NCBI GenBank assembly: GCA_902572695.1
Contig: CACGGZ010000004.1
Location: 1 to 42,213, forward strand
Reading direction: 5' to 3'
Length of the DNA stretch: 42,213 bases
Source of the DNA: an uncultured Pelagibacteraceae bacterium
GTDB taxonomy: Bacteria; Pseudomonadota; Alphaproteobacteria; Pelagibacterales; Pelagibacteraceae
The notes under the pieces were generated by a model, which ran no database searches, was not told where the DNA came from, and saw only the letters and a list, made by a program, of their open reading frames with translations. Made by a program: the position numbers and the translations under genes. Positions 30,379 through 42,213 of the stretch are shown in pieces. Each line of letters begins with the position of its first letter. Positions within the stretch are counted from its first letter, which is position 1.

Positions 30379-31297
30379 TTGTTCAGAAAAATAATTTTAA
30401 TCGCAGGTCCTACAGCTTCGGGTAAATCAAAAATTGCTATATCTATTGCAAAAAAAGTTAAAGGTGAAATTATAAACGCAGATAGTATGCAAGTTTATAA
30501 AGAATTTTCAATATTGACATCTAGACCAGATAAAAAAGATTTAAAAAAAATAAAACATCATCTTTATGGATTTGTTCCGGTAAAAAATCACTTTTCAACA
30601 GGACATTGGTTGAGAAAAGTAAAAAATAAAATAATTAATTTAAACTCAAAAAATAAAACTCCAATAATTGTGGGTGGAACTGGCCTATATTTTAATTGTA
30701 TTCTTAAAGGTTTAAGTAAAATTCCATCAATCAGCTCAAAAAAAAGATTAAAAATAAGACTTTATCATAAAAAAATAGGTCAAAAAAAATTTTATAATCT
30801 TTTAATTAAAAAAGATCCTTTATGTAAAGGAAAATTTGACAAGACAGATATACAAAGAACACTAAGAGCTTATGAAGTGAAAAATTATACAAAAACATCC
30901 TTATATGAATGGTTTAAAAATACTAAATCGGATTTCAAAGATTACAATATAAAAAAAATATTTATAAATACCCCCAAGAGTCAATTGCTCAAAAATATTA
31001 GTAACAGAGTAGATCAAATGATAAAAAAAGGTTGTTTTGATGAAGTTAGAAATTTTCGAAGACTCAAAATTAATAAAGAATTATCTGCAAATAAAATTAT
31101 AGGTATTTCAGAAATTTCCGATTTTTTAAATAAAAAAACTGACATAAATCAACTTAAAGAAAAAATCCTAATTAAAACTAGACAATACGCAAAAAGACAA
31201 AAAAACATGGTCTAGAGGCCATATGAGCGATTGGAACATGATTTACCATAAAAATACATCTGTTCTTATAAAAAAAGTTTTAAATCTAGTAAGCTAA
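30379..31297 (+). CDS. miaA: tRNA dimethylallyltransferase; ORF as sequenced stops at 31215 because of an apparent +1 indel, homology continues in the next frame to 31297
   Basis: IAGPTASGKSKIAI, INADSMQVY, VGGTGLYF; after RQYAKRQ the next frame reads (K)TWSRGHMSDWNMIYHKNTSVLIKKVLNLVS*. Confidence 0.88.
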
Positions 31298-31334
31298 AAC
31301 TTGACCAAAGTAGATTCTCCGATAGATTGTACTT

Positions 31335-33101
31335 ATGCCGAAATTATTTACTGGTGCTGAAATCGTTTTCAAAGCTTTGGAAGATCAAAAAGTTGAGTTT
31401 ATATTTGGTTATCCTGGGGGAGCGGTTTTACCTATTTATGATGAATTAAAAAATCATAAATCAATAAAACATATTTTAGCCAGACATGAACAAGGAGCTG
31501 GTCACGCCGCAGAAGGATATGCAAGATCAAGCGGTAAACCGGGAGTACTTTTAGTAACTTCAGGACCGGGTGCAACAAATGCAGTTACAGCATTAACAGA
31601 TGCTTATATGGACTCGATCCCTCTTGTTTGTATATCGGGTCAGGTACCAACGCATTTGATAGGCACAGACGCTTTTCAAGAATGTGATACAACTGGAATA
31701 ACTAGACCATGCACTAAACATAATTGGTTGGTAAAAGACGTAAATGATCTTGCTCGTGTTTTGCACTTAGCTTTTGAAGTAGCTACAACTGGAAGACCAG
31801 GTCCAGTCTTAGTAGATATTCCAAAAGATATTCAATTTAAAAAAGGAAATTATAAATATTATAAAAACTCTTTGGCAAAAAAACTTAATGGCAAAACTTC
31901 ACATAAAGTAACTAACAATGAGTTGGATAGATTTATTAATTTAATGAAATCATCCTCAAAACCAATTTTTTACACAGGTGGTGGAGTTATCAATTCAGGA
32001 CCGAATGCAAGTAAGTTGTTAAGAGAATTAGTTTCATTAACTGGTTTTCCTATAACTTCAACTTTACAAGGATTAGGAGCTTACCCGGGAGATGATCCAC
32101 AGTTTTTAGGAATGTTAGGAATGCACGGAACTTTTGAAGCAAATAATGCAATGCATGATTGCGATCTAATGATAAACATTGGAGCAAGATTCGATGATAG
32201 AATAACAGGTAAAGTAGATGAGTTCTCACCTGGTTCAAAAAAAATTCATGTTGATATCGACCCATCCTCAATCGGTAAGAATATAAAAGTAGATCTAGCA
32301 ATTATCAGCGACGTATCAGAATTATTAAAATCTTTAATTAAAAGATTTAAAGAAAAAAATAAAAACTTTTTAGACTCAAATAAACAAAAAACATCTAAAT
32401 GGTGGCAAACTATTAGCAAATGGAGAGAAAAAAAATCTCTTAACTTTATAAATAGTGACACAATTATAAAACCACAATACGCAATTCAAAGACTATATGA
32501 ATTGACTAAGGGTAAAGACACTTATGTAACAACAGAGGTTGGTCAACATCAAATGTGGGCAGCACAACATTATAAATTTGATAAACCAAATCGATGGATG
32601 ACCTCTGGAGGGTTAGGAACGATGGGATATGGCTTACCCGCTGCAATTGGAGTTCAAATAGCAAATCCTGGTAAATTAGTCGTAGATATTGCTGGAGAGG
32701 CCTCTGTTTTAATGACAATGCAAGAAATGTCAACAGCAGTGCAATATAGGTTGCCTATAAAGATATTTATATTGAATAACGAGTATATGGGAATGGTTAG
32801 GCAGTGGCAGGAACTTTTACATGAAAAAAATTATTCTGAAAGTTATACTGCAGCATTACCTGATTTTGTTAAACTCGCAGAGTCGTATGGCTGCGTTGGT
32901 ATAAGGGCAAAAACTCCAAGTGAGCTCGATGACAAAATAAAGGAAATGATAGATGTAGACAGACCAGTAATATTTGATTGTTTAGTTGACAAAACAGAAA
33001 ACTGTTTTCCAATGATACCATCTGGCAAACCCCATAATCAAATGATTTTAGGGCCTGAAGAAGAAGAAGAAATTTCAGATGAGGGAAAAATTTTAGTTTG
33101 A
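31335..33101 (+). CDS. ilvI: Acetolactate synthase large subunit
   Basis: GYPGGAVLPIYDEL, ARHEQGAGHAAEGYARSSGKPGV, GLGTMGYGLPAAIG; followed by the small subunit. Confidence 0.96.
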   Translation: MPKLFTGAEIVFKALEDQKVEFIFGYPGGAVLPIYDELKNHKSIKHILARHEQGAGHAAEGYARSSGKPGVLLVTSGPGATNAVTALTDAYMDSIPLVCISGQVPTHLIGTDAFQECDTTGITRPCTKHNWLVKDVNDLARVLHLAFEVATTGRPGPVLVDIPKDIQFKKGNYKYYKNSLAKKLNGKTSHKVTNNELDRFINLMKSSSKPIFYTGGGVINSGPNASKLLRELVSLTGFPITSTLQGLGAYPGDDPQFLGMLGMHGTFEANNAMHDCDLMINIGARFDDRITGKVDEFSPGSKKIHVDIDPSSIGKNIKVDLAIISDVSELLKSLIKRFKEKNKNFLDSNKQKTSKWWQTISKWREKKSLNFINSDTIIKPQYAIQRLYELTKGKDTYVTTEVGQHQMWAAQHYKFDKPNRWMTSGGLGTMGYGLPAAIGVQIANPGKLVVDIAGEASVLMTMQEMSTAVQYRLPIKIFILNNEYMGMVRQWQELLHEKNYSESYTAALPDFVKLAESYGCVGIRAKTPSELDDKIKEMIDVDRPVIFDCLVDKTENCFPMIPSGKPHNQMILGPEEEEEISDEGKILV

Positions 33102-33649
33102 TGTCAAAATCTAAATCAGCTTACAGTACTCCTGGTAAAAGCGGTAAAATTGAAAGACATATCATTGTCGTTTGGGTTGATAACGAAGCAGGAGTTCTTG
33201 CTAGAATTGCAGGACTTTTTTCAGGCAGAGGTTATAACATTGAGTCTTTGGCAGTAGCAGAAGTAGATAAAAAAAAACATATTTCTAGAATTACAATTGT
33301 TACTGAGGGAACACCTGAAGTTATAGAACAGATAAATTTACAATTAAGAAAATTAGTTCCAGTCCATAAAGTTGCAGATTTCAAACGAACTGATAAGGAT
33401 ATTTTATTTAGAGAATTAGCATTATTTAAAATCCTTGCAAATTCTAAAAAACAAGAAAAAATAAAAAAAATTTGTAAAAAATATAATCCAGTTGTTTTAG
33501 ATAAATCAAGTAAATCTATAGTAATTCAAGTTACTGCCTTAAGAGCAGAAATTGATAAATTAGCACTTGATTTAAGAAAATATGGCCTTATAAGCACATC
33601 TAGAACAGGAGCTGTTGCGATGACCAAGGGATCAAAAATATTTAATTAA
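33098..33649 (+). CDS. ilvH: Acetolactate synthase small subunit
   Basis: ACT domain VDNEAGVLARIAGLFSGRGYNIESL. Confidence 0.96.
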   Translation: MMSKSKSAYSTPGKSGKIERHIIVVWVDNEAGVLARIAGLFSGRGYNIESLAVAEVDKKKHISRITIVTEGTPEVIEQINLQLRKLVPVHKVADFKRTDKDILFRELALFKILANSKKQEKIKKICKKYNPVVLDKSSKSIVIQVTALRAEIDKLALDLRKYGLISTSRTGAVAMTKGSKIFN

Positions 33650-34672
<1,023 letters not shown>

Positions 34673-34715
34673 CCCAATCTGAACTAAAATTTGAGGTATT
34701 TAAGCATAAGTATTT

Positions 34716-34743
34716 GCATATTCTCGTTTTGCTTGTAATATGC
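34716..34743 (+). promoter_or_regulatory. Inverted repeat GCATATT-14 nt-AATATGC, with promoter-like TTGCAT-16 nt-TAATAT, just upstream of leuA
   Basis: Perfect 7-bp arms followed by TTTT; ends 10 nt before the leuA ATG. Confidence 0.5.
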
Positions 34744-34753
34744 TTTTCAGTTT

Positions 34754-37370
<2,617 letters not shown>

Positions 37371-37391
37371 TTTATTTATTATAAGTTAATT

Positions 37392-38243
37392 ATGTCTACT
37401 AGTAGAGATGATTTTGGAATAGCTATACGTTCAGCGCTTTTACAGAGAGGCACTAGACAGAAATTCTCTTTATTTTTTTTAATCACACTTGCAGCAATAA
37501 TTTTTTTTTTAGATATAAAAAATTTCACAATTATTTCTGTAAGCAAAAATATCATAAATGATGCTATATACAGATTAGTAAATGTTGCAAACCTTCCCGT
37601 AAATTTATTTTCTACGGCAGGTAAAACTACTAATGAGATTTTTTTTACCTTCCAAGAAAATAAAAAATTAAAAGAAGAACTTTCAGAATTAAGGGCTAAA
37701 AATTTTCAAGTTGAATTTCTTTCAAATCAAAATAAAAACCTAAGAAAAACATTAGAAAGTGACAAGGATAATTCTAATGAAAAAACGCTTGCAAAAGTAC
37801 TATTGGATAAAGATAGCCCTTATTTAAAATCAATTATTATAAATAGAGGATCAAACTCAGGAATAGCAAAAGGTATGCCAGTAATTGATGGCAGCTACTT
37901 AGTAGGTAAAATTGTCGAAGTAAATTATTTATCTTCAAGAGTTTTGTTACTGAACGATTTAAATAGCAGAATACCAGTCACACTTGGTGAAGAAGGAGCA
38001 CAAGCTATTTTAACTGGAAAAGGTGGAGAAAATCCCTCTTTAGAATATTTGCCTGATCAATTTATAGGTCAAAATGATATTACGGTTTTCACTTCAGGAA
38101 AAGATGGGATATTTGTACCAGGAATTCCAATTGGCAAAACAATAATTAAAGACAGTAAAAATTTTGTGAAATTATTTTCTCAATCAAGTCAGCTATCATT
38201 TGTAACCGTTCAATTATTAATTAATTCTGAGGAAAAATTTTAA
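37392..38243 (+). CDS. mreC: Rod shape-determining protein MreC
   Basis: N-terminal TM, coiled coil, beta domain (VLLDKDSPYLKSIIINRGSNSGIAKGMPVI); adjacent to mreB. Confidence 0.93.
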   Translation: MSTSRDDFGIAIRSALLQRGTRQKFSLFFLITLAAIIFFLDIKNFTIISVSKNIINDAIYRLVNVANLPVNLFSTAGKTTNEIFFTFQENKKLKEELSELRAKNFQVEFLSNQNKNLRKTLESDKDNSNEKTLAKVLLDKDSPYLKSIIINRGSNSGIAKGMPVIDGSYLVGKIVEVNYLSSRVLLLNDLNSRIPVTLGEEGAQAILTGKGGENPSLEYLPDQFIGQNDITVFTSGKDGIFVPGIPIGKTIIKDSKNFVKLFSQSSQLSFVTVQLLINSEEKF

Positions 38244-38731
38244 TGGCAAACAGTTTTAGAAAATTTAAAAATTCTGTATTAAACTCCTTTCCATTGATAT
38301 TATTGTATTTTTTATCAATAAGTGAAATCGATACATATTTTTCAAGTTTTTTTGAAATTTTATCTTTTAACTTACAAATTATAATCATTTATTATTGGAT
38401 GCTTCATGAGGACACTATTTTAGGCAACGGTCATATTTTCTTAGCTGGCATTATAAATGATGTCGTAGTTGGTTTACCTTTAGGTTCAAGCGCTATATCT
38501 TATTTAGTTGTATCGTTAGTAGCGTCCTATATTAAAAATGTAACTGTAAATTTCTCTCTTTTTACTGATTGGTTTACTTTTTTACTCGCGATTTTTTTTT
38601 CAAACCTTTGTTTCATTTTATTACTGAACAATTTTACCAATTTATTAATTACATATAATGAGATTTTTTATAATTCTTTTTTTTACATTTTTATTCTATC
38701 CAGTTTTTTGGGGATTTTTTTCAATATATAA
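38243..38731 (+). CDS. mreD: Rod shape-determining protein MreD
   Basis: Small polytopic membrane protein between mreC and PBP2. Confidence 0.85.
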   Translation: MANSFRKFKNSVLNSFPLILLYFLSISEIDTYFSSFFEILSFNLQIIIIYYWMLHEDTILGNGHIFLAGIINDVVVGLPLGSSAISYLVVSLVASYIKNVTVNFSLFTDWFTFLLAIFFSNLCFILLLNNFTNLLITYNEIFYNSFFYIFILSSFLGIFFNI

Positions 38732-38754
38732 AAGATTAATAATGGTGAGCAAAG

Positions 38755-40689
38755 ATGATTAATTTTGGATCTGGCAGCACAGTTATTAAATCAAAATTAA
38801 TTAGCAAAAGAATGTTCCTTCTTACATCAGCTAAGGCGATTGTATTTTTAGGAATCTTTGGAAGATTAGTTTCACTTCAAATAAATGAGGCAACTAAATA
38901 TAAAACGTTATCTGATAAGAATAGATTTAGAGAGTGGAAACTTGCTCCCGAAAGAGGGGTTATAAGAGATTTTTTTAACAAAGAAATTGCGTCGAATAAA
39001 AAAGTTTACCAATTACACATAACCCCAGAAAACTCTCCAAACCTTGAGAGATTGTTTATAAGATTAAAATCCTTACTAAATTTATCAGATAAAAGAATTT
39101 TTTATTTAAAAAGAAAAATGGCAAAACAAAAACCTTGGGAACCGATTGTTGTTTCTGATAATTTAACTTGGTCTGAATTTTCAAGAATAAATTTATTTTT
39201 ACATGAACTTCAAGGTGTAGAACCGATTGTTTCAGTTGCACGTATATACCCAGATCAATCTACAGCTCATTTAGTTGGTTATGTTTCCGAAGCTAGCGCT
39301 AAAGATTTACAAAGAAAATCTTATATTAGAGACATGTCAGTAGCGGGTATATCTGTGGGAAAAACCGGATTAGAGCAAAAACTTGATAAAGAAATAATTG
39401 GTAAAGTAGGTTTTCAAAGATATGAAGTTAATGCTTATGGAAAGAGAGTAAGACAAATTCAAGTGGACACCGGCCAAGCAGGAAAAAATTATAAAACAAC
39501 GATTGATTTAGAGGTTCAGAGGTTTGCAGCTGAAATTTTAGGCGACAAGGCAGCATCCGCTTGTGTAATGGATATTTATAATGGCGATGTTATTTCAATG
39601 GTATCATCTCCAAGTTTTAATCCTAATGCTTTCGTGCACGGCATTGAAAAAAAATACTGGCAAGAATTAATTAATAACGAAAAAAAACCACTTAATAATA
39701 AATCAATTTCTGGTTTATATCCACCGGGTTCGACTATAAAAACTATTGTAGCTTTAAGTGCATTGGAAAATGATGTTTGGAATCCAAAAAAATATTTAAT
39801 TTGTACAGGTAAAACAGAGTTGTATGGTGAAAAATTTCATTGTTGGAAAAAGAAAGGCCACGGAACTCTAAACATGAGAACTGCAATACAAAGATCTTGT
39901 GATGTTTATTTTTACGAAGTCGCTCGTCTACTAGGTGTGGATAGACTGTCTGAGACAGCTAAAAAATTTGGCTTAGGCTCAAAACTATTTGAGGGATTCA
40001 TTGAAGAAAGATCAGGAGTAGTACCTAACACAAAATGGAAAAGAAAATTTATAGGAAAAAATTGGTATCTTGGCGAAACTCTTCACTCTGGTATTGGTCA
40101 AGGATATTTTCAATCGACCCCAATGCAGCTATGTTTAATGACTGCACAAATTGCTAATGGTGGTTTTAAACTTAAACCAAGAATTATATCTGATGGTAAC
40201 AATAATAAATTAAAAGAGTACATTGATTATAAAAATGCTAACCCCAATGACCCACTCCCTCTTGATTTATTAGTAGCAAATTTTGATTTAAAACCCTTGT
40301 TTAGGAATCAAGAAAATATAAATTTCGTTAAAGATGCAATGTATGCTTCGACTAATGAGGTAGGTGGAACTTCTTATGCTTCAAGATTTACAAATCAAAA
40401 ATTTATGTTTGCAGGAAAAACTGGTTCATCACAGATCAAAAAATTTACTGAATTACAACGAGAACTTGAAGTAAAACAAGAGCAGTTGGATTATAAAGAT
40501 AGAGATCATGCATTATTTGTAGCATTTGCTCCTTACAAAGATCCGAAATACGCGATCAGCGTAGTAGTTGAGCATGGAGGTTCAGGAAGTAAGGCAGCGG
40601 CTCCTATTGCCAAAAAAATTATTAAAAAAGTTCTAGAGAGAGATAGCCTTAGAGAAACAATGAAAAATAAAATTGGAGAAAATGTTTAA
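38755..40689 (+). CDS. mrdA: Penicillin-binding protein 2
   Basis: APERGVIRD, GLYPPGSTIKT (SxxK), SCDVYFYEVA, AGKTGSSQ (KTG). Confidence 0.96.
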   Translation: MINFGSGSTVIKSKLISKRMFLLTSAKAIVFLGIFGRLVSLQINEATKYKTLSDKNRFREWKLAPERGVIRDFFNKEIASNKKVYQLHITPENSPNLERLFIRLKSLLNLSDKRIFYLKRKMAKQKPWEPIVVSDNLTWSEFSRINLFLHELQGVEPIVSVARIYPDQSTAHLVGYVSEASAKDLQRKSYIRDMSVAGISVGKTGLEQKLDKEIIGKVGFQRYEVNAYGKRVRQIQVDTGQAGKNYKTTIDLEVQRFAAEILGDKAASACVMDIYNGDVISMVSSPSFNPNAFVHGIEKKYWQELINNEKKPLNNKSISGLYPPGSTIKTIVALSALENDVWNPKKYLICTGKTELYGEKFHCWKKKGHGTLNMRTAIQRSCDVYFYEVARLLGVDRLSETAKKFGLGSKLFEGFIEERSGVVPNTKWKRKFIGKNWYLGETLHSGIGQGYFQSTPMQLCLMTAQIANGGFKLKPRIISDGNNNKLKEYIDYKNANPNDPLPLDLLVANFDLKPLFRNQENINFVKDAMYASTNEVGGTSYASRFTNQKFMFAGKTGSSQIKKFTELQRELEVKQEQLDYKDRDHALFVAFAPYKDPKYAISVVVEHGGSGSKAAAPIAKKIIKKVLERDSLRETMKNKIGENV

Positions 40690-41813
40690 TGTTTCAACCT
40701 AGATCAATTCAATCAAATTTAAGTTTTAAAGATAAAATTGTTTCAATGGATTTTGTTTTAATTTTTTCTATTCTTGCAATAGGTATAATTAGTATGTTTG
40801 CTATGTATTCCACAGATGGTGGAGAGTTTAAGTATCATACTCGTAGTCATATAATTAGATTTATAATATTTTTTATTCTTTTTTTAATTTTATCTTTTTT
40901 TCAAATTAGATTTTGGCATAAAACTAGTACTTTAATATATTTATCTTGCTTCATTCTATTACTCGGAGTTAAATATTTCGGCCTTACATCGCAGGGTTCT
41001 CAAAGATGGTTAAATTTTTATTTTATGAATTTACAACCCTCTGAATTAATGAAAATCGCGCTAATTCTTTTCTTGTCAAAGTATTATCATAGAATTTCTA
41101 CTCAAGATGTTAATAAAATAAAGTTTCTTTTTCTTCCTATATTAGCTCTTGTCGCACCAGTATTGCTAGTGGTTGCGCAACCAGATTTAGGTACCTCTAT
41201 TTTGATAGCTTTAGGTGGTATTGTGGTTGCTTGGCTTGCTGGAGTAAGTGTAAAATTTTTTTCTTACGCATCAATTCTTTTTATTTCTTTAATGCCAATA
41301 GCTATCTCATTCTTAAAACCTTATCAAAAAGCAAGGATACTTACTTTTTTGAATCCAGATAGGGATCCTCTAGGCGCTGGGTATCAAATTATTCAATCTA
41401 AAATTGCTATTGGTTCAGGAGGTCTATTTGGGAAAGGTTTTTTGAATGGATCTCAAAGTTATTTAGACTATCTACCTGAAAAACACACTGATTTTATATT
41501 TACACTATTTTCAGAAGAATTCGGATTTTTTGGCTCATTATTAATTCTTATGCTTTACAGCCTAATTATTCATAGAATAGTCAAAATAGGCCATGAAACT
41601 AGAAGCACTTTTGGAAAACTCTACTGTTTTAGCTTTGCAACAGCTTTCTTTTTCTACGTTGCAGTAAATATGGGTATGGTTTTAGGATTATTACCAATAG
41701 TTGGTGCGCCTCTCCCAATTTTATCTTACGGAGGTTCATCAATGATGGCCATAATGATAGGTTTAGGTATTGCAATGTCTTGTAAGATTTATAAAGATAC
41801 CCCAGTTAATTAG
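40689..41813 (+). CDS. rodA: Rod shape-determining protein RodA (SEDS)
   Basis: GSQRWLNFYFMNLQPSELMKIALIL, QPDLGTSILIALGG, LPEKHTDFIFTLFSEEFGF. Confidence 0.96.
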   Translation: MFQPRSIQSNLSFKDKIVSMDFVLIFSILAIGIISMFAMYSTDGGEFKYHTRSHIIRFIIFFILFLILSFFQIRFWHKTSTLIYLSCFILLLGVKYFGLTSQGSQRWLNFYFMNLQPSELMKIALILFLSKYYHRISTQDVNKIKFLFLPILALVAPVLLVVAQPDLGTSILIALGGIVVAWLAGVSVKFFSYASILFISLMPIAISFLKPYQKARILTFLNPDRDPLGAGYQIIQSKIAIGSGGLFGKGFLNGSQSYLDYLPEKHTDFIFTLFSEEFGFFGSLLILMLYSLIIHRIVKIGHETRSTFGKLYCFSFATAFFFYVAVNMGMVLGLLPIVGAPLPILSYGGSSMMAIMIGLGIAMSCKIYKDTPVN

Positions 41814-41885
41814 ACCAAAATGGACAAAAAAAAAATAAATAATGCTTGTTTAAAACATTATAAGATGATTAAATTTCAATAATTT

Positions 41886-42213
41886 ATGTTTGGTGATAAG
41901 AAATCTAGAAAAGACTCCGAAAGATCTCTAATAAGTGAGACAGTGAGTATCGATGGAACTGTAAATAGTTCTGGTTCAATAGATATTGCTGGGTTAATAA
42001 AGGGTCCCGTTTTTTCTAAAGAAGTTGTAATCAAAGAAACTGGCTCAATTTCAGGCGCAGTCGACGCTGAGCTTATAGAGGTTTATGGTCATTTGGATGG
42101 AAAAATATCAGCAGATAACGTTGTAATTGGAAGCACGGGAATTGTTAAAGGTGATATAGAATTTTCAAATAATTTAAGAACGGAAAATGGAGCTGATATC
42201 GAGGGATATATTA
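41886..42213 (+). CDS. Bactofilin family protein, 5' part (runs off the window)
   Basis: MFGDKKSRKDSERSLISETVSIDGTVNSSGSIDIAGLIKGPVFSKEVVIKETGSISGAVDAELIEVYGHLDGKI; beta-helical repeat pattern. Confidence 0.88.
   Translation, partial: MFGDKKSRKDSERSLISETVSIDGTVNSSGSIDIAGLIKGPVFSKEVVIKETGSISGAVDAELIEVYGHLDGKISADNVVIGSTGIVKGDIEFSNNLRTENGADIEGYI

Noticed and set aside
32050-33028. Several minus-strand ORFs across ilvI
   Set aside because: Antisense frames within a conserved gene; no independent coding evidence.

Overview
AT-rich bacterial chromosome segment. Gene content and order (lpxC-bamD-ligA; ilvIHC-leuA-mreBCD-mrdA-rodA; permuted tmRNA) suggest an alphaproteobacterium of the SAR11/Pelagibacterales type; this assignment is inference. 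Two ordinary housekeeping blocks (about 1-9.7 kb and 25-42.2 kb) flank an accessory region at about 9.7-24.9 kb. The accessory region contains: (1) a strip of microprotein genes (19, 40, 26 and 68 aa) with three related 3' hairpins; (2) a circularly permuted, two-piece-type tmRNA gene on the minus strand with readable tag ANDKFALAA*; (3) a roughly 14 kb surface-sugar island. The island has CDP-glucose 4,6-dehydratase, a DegT-fold enzyme with His instead of the catalytic Lys and without the E1 Fe-S cysteines, a C-methyltransferase-like protein, three radical SAM proteins, an SDR, an acetolactate-synthase-like ThDP enzyme, an HpcH/HpaI-like aldolase, an FkbM methyltransferase, a polytopic GT-C-like protein and a GT2. 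The best candidate for an undescribed system is this island, read as a pathway to a ThDP-branched deoxysugar (yersiniose-like logic). A second clear observation is an apparent +1 indel in a poly-A run that truncates miaA; the missing C-terminus is readable in the next frame.
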